Assembly (NCBI RefSeq): GCF_002224125.1
Contig: NZ_NCSM01000055.1
Location: 20,641-84,640, forward strand
DNA: 64,000 nucleotides
Reading direction: 5' to 3'
Origin: Streptomyces sp. NBS 14/10
Lineage (GTDB): Bacteria > Actinomycetota > Actinomycetes > Streptomycetales > Streptomycetaceae
Part shown: one piece after another, positions 51,292 through 59,424 of the stretch
How the letters are laid out: each line of letters starts with the position of its first letter
Numbering within the stretch: the stretch's first letter is position 1
Made by a program: the position numbers and the translations under genes
Notes under the pieces: generated by a model
What the model was told of the DNA's origin: nothing
What the model saw: the letters and a program-made list of their open reading frames with translations, nothing else
Database searches by the model: none

Positions 51292-52188
51292 ATGAGTCTG
51301 GGCGGCGATGACGGATACGGCGGGGACTACGGCCAGGACCCGAACCGTACGGGCGGCGTGCCCCCCAGAGGCCACCTGACGCGCACCCGCCTCCCCGAAG
51401 GCGACGACGACCCCTTCGCCCCACCCCGCCGAGGCACCACCCGCCCCGGCAAGCCCAGCCGAAACCTGGTCACCGTGGTGGGCGTCGTCGTGCTCCTCAT
51501 CGCGGCCATCGCCTTCGCCAACCGCGGCGGCGACAAGACCTCCTCGGACAGCGACACCAACCACGACTCCTCCGGCACCAGCGCGAAGAGCCAGACGACA
51601 GCCCCGACGGGGCAGCGACCGGTGGAGGGGAAGGACGCGGCTACGGGGATCGCGTCGGGGTTCGCGAACACGGAGCAGGGGGCGCAGAGTGCGGCGGCGA
51701 ATTACGCGGTGGCGCTGGGGTCGTCCGGCATGTTCAAGGCCACCAGTCGGCGGCAGATCGTGAACGCGATCTATGCCCCGGACGCCGCGTCCACCCGGCT
51801 GAAGCGCCTCGACGAGGCCTTCTCGGGTAACAAGATCTTGCCGAATGCAGGCCTTGACTCCAACGGCAACCCTCCGGACGGCATGACCTTCGTGTCCCGT
51901 ACGAACCCGGTGGGCACCAAGGTGGAGAAATTCGGTGGTGGCACGGCCCGGATCGCAGTATGGCAATCCCTCCTCTTCGGGATCGCAGGTGAAGGGTCAA
52001 CCAAGCCTGTCTCCGAAAGCTGGCACACGGACACGTTCGAACTGCAATGGACCAAGGGTGACTGGAAAGTAACCAAGTACACCCAGAAGGACGGACCGGC
52101 ACCTGTCGGCCGCGACCAAGCCGCCGCCTCCGCCGAGGACATGGCGAACGCTGTGGAAGGCTTTGGAGGGTTCACCTATGCCCGCTAA
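51292..52188 (+). CDS. VirB8/TcpC-like one-helix protein
   Basis: 298 residues: a cytoplasmic arm (~1-57), one membrane helix (about 58-76; LVTVVGVVVLLIAAIAFA), a Ser/Thr/Pro linker, and an extracytoplasmic domain (about 120-290). The layout and size match VirB8/TcpC bitopic scaffold proteins with an NTF2-like domain. The region 51600-51725 switches from C-ending to G-ending codons. It overlaps the next gene by 11 nt. Confidence 0.65.
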   Translation: MSLGGDDGYGGDYGQDPNRTGGVPPRGHLTRTRLPEGDDDPFAPPRRGTTRPGKPSRNLVTVVGVVVLLIAAIAFANRGGDKTSSDSDTNHDSSGTSAKSQTTAPTGQRPVEGKDAATGIASGFANTEQGAQSAAANYAVALGSSGMFKATSRRQIVNAIYAPDAASTRLKRLDEAFSGNKILPNAGLDSNGNPPDGMTFVSRTNPVGTKVEKFGGGTARIAVWQSLLFGIAGEGSTKPVSESWHTDTFELQWTKGDWKVTKYTQKDGPAPVGRDQAAASAEDMANAVEGFGGFTYAR

Positions 52189-53512
52189 CCGCCGTCGTGT
52201 CCTCTTGATCAGTTCCGCAGCCGCAGCCATTCAAGTCGCAGGCGTCCTTCTCGCGAGTCACGCCGCAGCCGCGCCGTCCCCAACTCCAACCCCAACCCCC
52301 TCCAGCAGCGACGGCTGCGGGCTTGACGGCCAGTACAGCGACCTGTGCGACGGTGGCGGGGGCGGCGGCACATCCGACCCCACCTCCCCCCTAGACCCCG
52401 CCGCCTCCCTCGCCCGCGGCTGCGCCAACGCCGCCTCCTGGCTCGTCGGCAAACTCTCCGACCTGGTCAAAGAGACCGCGACCGTCGACTTCACCAACGA
52501 GGCATTTCTCCGCCAGTACGCCGTCGTCTTCGCCGCCTCGACCGTCCTCACCCTCATCCTCTGGCTGCTCGCCGTCGCCAAGCGCGCCATCCGCGGGGCG
52601 CCGCTCGGTGAGGCGCTGTCCGAGGCCATAGGTTTTCTGTGGCTGACGGTCCTGGCCTCCGCCTTCACGCCGCTGATCCTCTATACGGTCGTCACGGCGA
52701 CCGACGCCGTCACCGAGGCCATCGCCTCGGGCACCGGCGCGGATCATGACGCCTTCTTCGGCTCGTTCGCCCAGGCCCTGAAGAGGGACGAGGACATCGG
52801 CGGCGGGCCGATCATGCTCATCGTCGTATCGCTGGTGACCATCCTCGCCGCGGGCGTGCTCTGTCTCGAGCTCGTCATCCGGGCCGCCCTTCTCTACGTC
52901 GGCGCGCTGCTGGGCACCGCCGTCTACTCGGGCTTGGTCGACAAGAACATGTGGGGGCATGTGCGGCGCTGGGCGGGGATCATGATCGCGGTGATTCTCG
53001 TCAAGCCGGTGGTGGTCATAGTGCTCGCCCTGGCCGGGGCGCTGTCGACGTCCGACAAGGGACCTGACGCCTTCTCGGCCGTCGTCTCCGGGCTCGCGAT
53101 CATCATCCTCGCCATCTTCGCGAGCGCGATGATCTACCGCTTCGTGCCCGGCTTCGGCGACGAGATCGTCAAGGCCCGCAGCGCCAGCGCGGACCCGGCG
53201 TCCCGCCAGGCCGCCGCGATCATCAGCTCCCCGGCCGCCCTGGTGAAGCAGGGCATCAACACCCACAGCGCCCGCGGAGGCGACGGCGGCGGGGGCGGCT
53301 CGACCGGCCCCTCGCAGGCGAAGCCCGCCAACCCGGTCTCCGGCGGCGTCGCCGCGCACAGCTCCCGCGGCAGTGGCCAAGGCGGCGGGGGCGGCGGAGG
53401 CGGCGGCGCCGCGCGCCCCAGCAGCGGCGGGGGCGGAGGCGGCGGGGCCGCCTCCGCGGCCCGCGCACAGAACCGCGGTTCCAGCAACAACCCCGGAGGT
53501 GACCGGCGGTGA
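52178..53512 (+). CDS. VirB6/TrbL-like polytopic membrane protein
   Basis: 444 residues. A signal-like N-terminal segment leads to a short Cys-containing loop, then five to six hydrophobic segments (about 110-335), then a long Gly/Ser/Ala-rich disordered tail (about 365-444). VirB6/TrbL proteins have this central channel-like topology. GGAGGG before ATG 52178 supports the start; it overlaps the preceding gene by 11 nt. GTGA overlap links it to the next gene. Confidence 0.68.
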   Translation: MPANRRRVLLISSAAAAIQVAGVLLASHAAAAPSPTPTPTPSSSDGCGLDGQYSDLCDGGGGGGTSDPTSPLDPAASLARGCANAASWLVGKLSDLVKETATVDFTNEAFLRQYAVVFAASTVLTLILWLLAVAKRAIRGAPLGEALSEAIGFLWLTVLASAFTPLILYTVVTATDAVTEAIASGTGADHDAFFGSFAQALKRDEDIGGGPIMLIVVSLVTILAAGVLCLELVIRAALLYVGALLGTAVYSGLVDKNMWGHVRRWAGIMIAVILVKPVVVIVLALAGALSTSDKGPDAFSAVVSGLAIIILAIFASAMIYRFVPGFGDEIVKARSASADPASRQAAAIISSPAALVKQGINTHSARGGDGGGGGSTGPSQAKPANPVSGGVAAHSSRGSGQGGGGGGGGGAARPSSGGGGGGGAASAARAQNRGSSNNPGGDRR

Positions 53513-55065
53513 CGATCGAGGTCCAGTCTCCCATCGCGCCTCGCCGCACATATCTGATCGGGCGCCCCCGCCCCAGCGCGATTGTCGGCAAGAACCGCGA
53601 GACCGGCGAGATCGCGTTGATCATCGGGGGTGCGTTCATCGGGATGATGTGCGGACTGCTGGTCCCCGTGCTGACGCTGCGCATCGGCGCCCTGGTGGGC
53701 TTCCCGACGCTCGCGCTGGCCGCCGTCTACGTCCCGTACAACGGCCGCACGTTCTACAAGTGGTTCGAGGTCAACCGCTCCTACAAGCGCACCGTGCGCA
53801 ACAACGCCACCTACCGCTCCGCCGCCGCCGAGGCCGGCACCCGCTTCGACGGCCGTGAGGTCGAGGTCGGCCCGCCGCCCGGTATCGGCCGGATCAACTG
53901 GCTGGCGGCCCCGTTCGGGCCGGACGAGATCGCGGTGCTCCTGCACGCCGACCGCCGCACCGTCACCGCCGCCATCGAGATCGAGGGCCCGGGCGTCGGG
54001 CTGCGGGACAGCGAGGACCAGGAGGCGCTGGTCGACCGGTTCGGCACGCTGCTCAAGCATGTGGCCAACGGCGACGGCTTCGTGACCCGCATCCAGATGC
54101 TGGCCCGCACCCTCCCCGCCGACCCCGACGCCCACGCCAAGGACGTGGAGCGGCGCGGCGACGACGGGGCCCCCATCTGGCTCAAGGACTCCTACGAGCA
54201 GCTCCAGTCGATGGTCTCCACCTCCTCCGAGCAGCACCGCGCCTACCTGGTCGCCTGTATGCACTACACCCGCGATCTGGCGGCCGAGGCCCAGGCCATC
54301 GCGCGCGCCGCCCGCCACAGCGCCGGCGGCCGCAAGCTCGACAAGGACGCGGGCCTGGCCGTGGTCATGGCGCGCGAGCTGACCGACATCTGCGCCCGGC
54401 TCGCCGAGGCCGATATCCGGGTGCGCCAGCCGCTCGGCCAGGGGCGGCTGGCCTCGCTGATCCACTCCATGTACGACCCGGACCACCCCATCGACCACAT
54501 CCAGGCCATGACCCAGCGGAACGCCTGGCCGGCCGAGCTGGACGCGATGGAGCCCACGTATCTCCAGGCCAAGACCCGCGAGTCGAGCACCCGCGAGCCC
54601 TGGTGCCACTCCACAGCCTGGGTGAAGGAGTGGCCGATGACCCCGGTCGGGGTCAACTTCCTCGCCCCGCTCCTGGTCCACACCCCCGATGTCATCCGTA
54701 CGGTCGCCGTCTGCATGGACCTGGAGCCGACCGAGATCGCGATCGAGCGGATGCTGACGGAGAAGACCAACGACGAGGCGGAGGCCAGCCGTGCCGCCAA
54801 GATGAACCGCACCGTAGACCCGCGCGATATCGCCGCGCACGGACGGCTCGACCAGCGCGGCGAGGATCTGGCGAGCGGCGCCGCGGGCGTCAACCTCGTC
54901 GGCTACATCACCGTCTCCTCCCGCTCCCCCGAGGCGCTCGCCCGCGACAAGCGGACCATCAGAGCCTCGGCGGGCAAGAGCTATCTCAAGCTCGAGTGGT
55001 GCGACCGCGAGCACCACCGTGCCTTCGTGAACACACTGCCGTTCGCGACCGGCATCCGGCGATAG
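53509..55065 (+). CDS. SCO6880-type protein with VirB3/PrgI-like N-terminus
   Basis: 518 residues. Two membrane helices (about 33-76; IALIIGGAFIGMMCGLLVPV) form a VirB3/PrgI-like hairpin. The soluble remainder (about 100-518) resembles SCO6880-family proteins, which correspond to the N-terminal portion of VirB4 in other systems. No Walker A is visible. GTG start overlaps the preceding TGA (GTGA). Together with the next gene it may form a split VirB4. Confidence 0.68.
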   Translation: MTIEVQSPIAPRRTYLIGRPRPSAIVGKNRETGEIALIIGGAFIGMMCGLLVPVLTLRIGALVGFPTLALAAVYVPYNGRTFYKWFEVNRSYKRTVRNNATYRSAAAEAGTRFDGREVEVGPPPGIGRINWLAAPFGPDEIAVLLHADRRTVTAAIEIEGPGVGLRDSEDQEALVDRFGTLLKHVANGDGFVTRIQMLARTLPADPDAHAKDVERRGDDGAPIWLKDSYEQLQSMVSTSSEQHRAYLVACMHYTRDLAAEAQAIARAARHSAGGRKLDKDAGLAVVMARELTDICARLAEADIRVRQPLGQGRLASLIHSMYDPDHPIDHIQAMTQRNAWPAELDAMEPTYLQAKTRESSTREPWCHSTAWVKEWPMTPVGVNFLAPLLVHTPDVIRTVAVCMDLEPTEIAIERMLTEKTNDEAEASRAAKMNRTVDPRDIAAHGRLDQRGEDLASGAAGVNLVGYITVSSRSPEALARDKRTIRASAGKSYLKLEWCDREHHRAFVNTLPFATGIRR

Positions 55066-55135
55066 AGCGATAGCGCGGTAGCGCGAGTGCGATAGCTCAA
55101 GTGCGATAGCGCGATAGAGACGACTGGGACGATAG
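55063..55135 (+). repeat. Seven-fold TAG repeat between two T4SS-like genes
   Basis: TAG occurs at 55063 (real stop), 55071, 55079, 55093, 55107, 55115 and 55133, each within a gcgaTAG context; spacings are 8 or 14 nt except the last. It fills most of the 80-nt gap before the VirB4-like start at 55146. Confidence 0.88.
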
Positions 55136-55145
55136 GGGCTCTGCC

Positions 55146-56600
55146 GTGGCCGATCCGATTGGCGCCATCACCGAGACGTTCACCAGCTTCCTGTTCGGGA
55201 AGGTGGAGACGACCCGGATGCCGGTCCGCACGTCCACGGGGCAGGCACAGGCCGTCTATCTGCCCACCGCCGCACCGGGCCTGGGCGACTCGGGCGTGAT
55301 CATCGGGCGCGAGGTGTACTCCGGCAAGGGGTACATCTACGACCCGTTCCAGCTGTACGGACAGCAGCTGCCCGCCCCGCACTGGCTGGTGCTCGGCGAG
55401 TCCGGAAACGGCAAGTCGGCCCTGGAGAAGACGTACGTCCTGCGGCAGCTGCGGTTCCGCGACCGCCAGGTCGTGGTGCTCGACGCCCAGGGCGAGGACG
55501 GCGTCGGCGAGTGGAACCTGATCGCCGAGGAGCTGGGCATCACCCCCATCCGGCTCGACCCGATGGCCGCCCTGGACGGCGGTATCCGCCTCAACCCCCT
55601 GGACCCCGCGATCACCACGACGGGGCAGCTCGCCCTGCTCCGTACGATCATCGAGGTCGCGATGGGCCACGGCCTCGACGAGCGCTCCGGATTCGCCCTC
55701 AAGGTCGCCCACGCGTACGTCAACCAGACCATCGTCGAGCGCCAGCCGGTGCTGACCGACATCGTCGAGCAGCTGCGCCACCCCGAGGCGGACTCGGCGG
55801 AGGCCATGAACGTCGACATAGACGACGTACGGGCCTGGGGCCTGGACGTCGCCCTGGTGCTCGACCGGCTCGTGGACGGCGACCTGCGCGGCATGTTCGA
55901 CGGCCCGACGACGGCGGGCATCGACCTGAGCGCGCCCCTCATCGTCTTCGACCTGTCCCATATCGACCGCAACTCGATCGCCATGCCCATCCTCATGGCG
56001 ATCGTCGGCGTATGGCTGGAGCACACCTGGATCCGGCCGGACCGCAAGAAGCGCATCTTCCTCGTCGAAGAGGCCTGGCACATCATCAACTCGCCCTTCG
56101 TCGCGCAGCTCTTCCAGCGGCTGCTCAAGTTCGGGCGCCGCCTCGGTCTGTCCTTCGTCGCCGTCGTCCACCACCTGTCCGACGTGGTCGACGGCGCGGC
56201 GGCGCGCGAGGCCGCGGCGATACTCAAGATGGCGTCGACCCGGACCATCTACGCCCAGAAGGCCGACGAGGCCCGGGCCACGGGACGGGTGCTGGGCCTG
56301 CCGCGCTGGGCGGTCGAGATCATCCCGACCCTCTCGCCGGGCATCGCGGTCTGGGACGTCAACGGCAATGTCCAGGTCGTCAAGCACCTGATCACCGAGG
56401 CCGAGCGGCCGCTCGTCTACACCGACCGCGCCATGACGGAGGACGCGCTGGCCGTCCAGCTGGCGGCCGAGGCCGAAGCGGAAGCCGAGGAGCGGGCCGC
56501 CATGGCGGTGGAGCAGCAGCTCGCCCACGAGGCCGCCGAGGCGGACCCGTACGGCGGGCCCTCGTACGGCGGGCCCTCGTACGGGTCGACGGTGGCCTGA
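55146..56600 (+). CDS. VirB4-type ATPase
   Basis: 484 residues, GTG start. Walker A GESGNGKSA is at 84-92 and Walker B IFLVEEAWH near 305; VirB4 family members share the EEAW form of Walker B. VirB4 ATPases energise substrate passage and pilus assembly in type IV systems. The protein is only the ATPase half of a typical VirB4 (~800 residues); the preceding SCO6880-type gene could supply the other half. This gene corresponds, from memory, to the ATP/GTP-binding member of the S. coelicolor cmd cluster. Confidence 0.8.
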   Translation: MADPIGAITETFTSFLFGKVETTRMPVRTSTGQAQAVYLPTAAPGLGDSGVIIGREVYSGKGYIYDPFQLYGQQLPAPHWLVLGESGNGKSALEKTYVLRQLRFRDRQVVVLDAQGEDGVGEWNLIAEELGITPIRLDPMAALDGGIRLNPLDPAITTTGQLALLRTIIEVAMGHGLDERSGFALKVAHAYVNQTIVERQPVLTDIVEQLRHPEADSAEAMNVDIDDVRAWGLDVALVLDRLVDGDLRGMFDGPTTAGIDLSAPLIVFDLSHIDRNSIAMPILMAIVGVWLEHTWIRPDRKKRIFLVEEAWHIINSPFVAQLFQRLLKFGRRLGLSFVAVVHHLSDVVDGAAAREAAAILKMASTRTIYAQKADEARATGRVLGLPRWAVEIIPTLSPGIAVWDVNGNVQVVKHLITEAERPLVYTDRAMTEDALAVQLAAEAEAEAEERAAMAVEQQLAHEAAEADPYGGPSYGGPSYGSTVA

Positions 56601-56601
56601 T

Positions 56602-58578
56602 ATGGCGGCGGGGCGGGCCCTGGGAGGTCAGGGCGGTCAGGGCGGCCACGGCGGGGCAGGAGAGCCGGGCAGACCTCCGGCCGCCTCACAGGGCGGCATC
56701 CCGGACGGGCTGCTGATCGGCTCCATGCTCTTCCTGCTGGGGCTGACGGGGCTGGTGTGGACCGCGACCGGGCTGGCCGGGCTCTTCGCCCACGGCGCCT
56801 GGCCGGACGGCGTGCGCTTCCTCCGTACGCCCCTGGCCATGCGCGCGCTCGCCCAGGAACCCCACAACCTCGCCGCGGCATGGCCCGCCACGCCGAAGGA
56901 GCAGCTGTCGGGATACGGGCTGTTCTGGGGCCTGTTCATCAGCGAGCTGATGGTGCTGATCGTGCTGACGGTGTTCGTCATCGGCACGTTCACCCGCTAC
57001 CGCGCCGTACGCGCCCAGCGCCGCGCGGACCGCCAGGAGGCCGCCGCGGCAAAGCGGCGGACCGCCCACGACGACACCCCCACCGGGCGACAGGCCGTGG
57101 AAACTGCGGAAGGACACGAGTACGTCCCCAGGGCGGGCGCCACCGACAGGCCAGGGGGGCCAGGACCGTCGGGAGGACCGGGAAGGTTGGGGCAGGACAC
57201 CGCGGCCCTCGGAGCTGCGGCGGGCCCGCCGCAACACGGCCTGCCGGGCGCGCTGCCCACGGGCGCCGCGGCGTACGCGTACGGCGCCCCCAGCCCCGAA
57301 GCGGGTGCCCCGGCGGGCTCCCCGCCGACCTGGAACGGCGCGCACGGGCGAGTCCCGGGCCATGCCGCACAGCGAGGCGTCGACAGCGTCGCAGCGGGCA
57401 CCGGCGAGCGCACATCCGGGGCTCCCGTCCCCACCGAACCGCAGACCGACCAGGCAACGGCCATCACCGGGCCGCCGGGTGCCCGCGCCGCCGCCGCACC
57501 CCACCACATCGCCGAGCAGCGGGCAGACGCATGGGCCGGCGCGGGCGCGGAGCCGCCCGCCGAGCCCACAGCCGCATCGGCTCAGCCGGTGCCGACCCCG
57601 CGCGACGGCCCGGGCGGTGGGCAGGGCGGCGGCCCGGGGTTCCCCGGGGCCGAGGCGGCGCACTCCCGCGTCCTCTACGGCTCGCAGCGCGGCGACGCCG
57701 CGTCCCAGGCCGTCCTGGATGCCGACGGCCCGGTCCTGGTCGTCACCAGCGACGCCGCGCTGTGGACGACGACCAAGGACGCGCGTGCGAAGTTCGGCCC
57801 CACCCATGTCTTCGACCCGTCCCATCTCCTCGACACCCCGGCCCGGCTGCGCTGGAACCCCGCGGCGGGCTGTGAGTCCCGCGATGCCGCGGCCGCCCGG
57901 GCCACCGCGCTCCTCGCCCCCGTACGCCCCCTGCACGCCGTGGACCGGCCCATGGCGGAGGCCGCGGAGACCATGCTCCGCTGCTGGCTGCACGCGGCCG
58001 CGGTGGACGGCCGCCCGTTCCGCCAGGTGCACCGCTGGGCGCAGGGCAACTCGGCGCATGAGCCGGTACGGATCCTGCGGACCCACCCGAAGGCGGCGGG
58101 GGGCGCGGCCGGTGAGCTGGAGGCCACGCTCACCGCGCACCCTGAACGCCGGGATATGGCCCAGGAACTGACCGCCCGTGCGCTCGCCGCGCTGTCCTCA
58201 ATCCACATCAGGGACGCCTGCAACCCTGGCCGTTCCGACACCCTCGCGTTGGAGTCATTCATCGGCGAAGGGGGAACGCTGTATGTGATGGGCGAATCCA
58301 TTGAGGATCCGCGGACCCATCCGGGTGCGATGCCCTTGTTGACCGCACTCGCCTCATACGTGGTCGAGCACGGCCGGCGCATGGCCGAACGGTCATCCTC
58401 CGGTCGGCTCGACCCACCACTCACCCTCGTCCTGGACGATGTCGCGGCCGTGGCCCCGCTGCCCCAGTTGCCGGACCTGCTGGCCCAGGGCGCGGCGCAG
58501 GGCCTGCCCACCCTGGCGCTGATGCGCTCCCAGGAGCAGGCCCGCGCACGCTGGCCGCACCGCACCCTGACCGGCTGA
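56602..58578 (+). CDS. VirD4/TraG-like protein without Walker A
   Basis: 658 residues. Two N-terminal membrane helices (about 36-58 and 115-135), a long Ala/Gly/Pro-rich linker (about 150-355), then a TraG/VirD4-like soluble domain (about 360-658). Walker-B-like LTLVLDDVAAVAPLPQLPDL (about 606) and the following QGLPTLALMRSQEQARARW match coupling proteins. The region where Walker A belongs (PVLVVTSDAALWTTTKD) has no GxGKS/T. The chain also stops soon after the sensor-like motif, earlier than typical coupling proteins. It starts 1 nt after the VirB4-like stop. Confidence 0.72.
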   Translation: MAAGRALGGQGGQGGHGGAGEPGRPPAASQGGIPDGLLIGSMLFLLGLTGLVWTATGLAGLFAHGAWPDGVRFLRTPLAMRALAQEPHNLAAAWPATPKEQLSGYGLFWGLFISELMVLIVLTVFVIGTFTRYRAVRAQRRADRQEAAAAKRRTAHDDTPTGRQAVETAEGHEYVPRAGATDRPGGPGPSGGPGRLGQDTAALGAAAGPPQHGLPGALPTGAAAYAYGAPSPEAGAPAGSPPTWNGAHGRVPGHAAQRGVDSVAAGTGERTSGAPVPTEPQTDQATAITGPPGARAAAAPHHIAEQRADAWAGAGAEPPAEPTAASAQPVPTPRDGPGGGQGGGPGFPGAEAAHSRVLYGSQRGDAASQAVLDADGPVLVVTSDAALWTTTKDARAKFGPTHVFDPSHLLDTPARLRWNPAAGCESRDAAAARATALLAPVRPLHAVDRPMAEAAETMLRCWLHAAAVDGRPFRQVHRWAQGNSAHEPVRILRTHPKAAGGAAGELEATLTAHPERRDMAQELTARALAALSSIHIRDACNPGRSDTLALESFIGEGGTLYVMGESIEDPRTHPGAMPLLTALASYVVEHGRRMAERSSSGRLDPPLTLVLDDVAAVAPLPQLPDLLAQGAAQGLPTLALMRSQEQARARWPHRTLTG

Positions 58579-58638
58579 GGGCTGAGGGCGTACGCGGCCA
58601 TTGAGGGCGTACGCGGCTATGTCGTCGTCGACGACGTG

Positions 58639-59424
58639 CTACGTGTCGCGCATGCGCAGCAGCAGGCCACCCGCCAGGAGCGCCGCGGCGGCCCACCCGG
58701 CGGTGACGCCCAGACCGGCCCAGGGGCCGATGGGCAGGCTGCGGACGTCGGTGGTGGCCTGGACGGCGAGCCCGGCACTCATCGGCCCGATCCGCTGGAG
58801 CAGGCGCTGCCAGTGCGGATCGCCGATCAGCTGGGAGAGGACGGGGACCAGGTAGAGCAGGCCGAGGACGATCCCGATACTGGCCGCGGAGTCCCGCACG
58901 ACGGTGGCGACGCCGAGGCTGAACAGGGCGATCAGGGTCAGGTAGAGGATCGACCCGAGGGCCGCTCGCAGCGTGGGCCCGTCGGTCGGGGACAGGGACA
59001 CGGACAGGGGCGGGTGGCCGCGGGTGGTCGTGAAGGCATGGCCGGGCAGGAGGAGCCGGCCAGCCATCAGCGACCCGAGAACCGCGATGGTCCCGGCCGC
59101 GGCCACGATCCCGGTGAGGGTGACGGCTTTGGCCGCGAGGACGGTGGCCCGATGCGGCATCGCCGCCAGGGTGGTGCGGATCATGCCCGTGCCGTACTCG
59201 CCTGCGATGACCAGTACGGCCAGGATGACGACCAGCGCCTGGCCCAGCTGTACGCCGATGAGGCTGAGCTTGGTCATATCGCCGCAGCCGGCGGACGCGC
59301 AGGTCACCACCGAGGTCGCGGCGGCGCCCAGGGCCACGGTCGCCGCGATCATGCCGAGCAGCAGCCAGAGAGGGCTGGTGACGGTCCGTAGCTTCGTCCA
59401 TTCCGCGTGCAGGGCCGGTCTCAT
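58639..59424 (-). CDS. ABC-2 family permease subunit
   Basis: 261 residues, six hydrophobic segments. The N-terminus LHAEWTKLRTVTSPLW is typical of this ABC-2 permease group. Coupled (ATGA overlap at 59421-59424) to the upstream permease gene; last gene of a three-gene operon. Confidence 0.83.
   Translation of the reverse strand: MRPALHAEWTKLRTVTSPLWLLLGMIAATVALGAAATSVVTCASAGCGDMTKLSLIGVQLGQALVVILAVLVIAGEYGTGMIRTTLAAMPHRATVLAAKAVTLTGIVAAAGTIAVLGSLMAGRLLLPGHAFTTTRGHPPLSVSLSPTDGPTLRAALGSILYLTLIALFSLGVATVVRDSAASIGIVLGLLYLVPVLSQLIGDPHWQRLLQRIGPMSAGLAVQATTDVRSLPIGPWAGLGVTAGWAAAALLAGGLLLRMRDT

Noticed and set aside
48889..58578. Integrated conjugative element
   Set aside because: No relaxase, integrase, replication protein, direct-repeat att sites or tRNA target found; the neighbouring genes are core-type.
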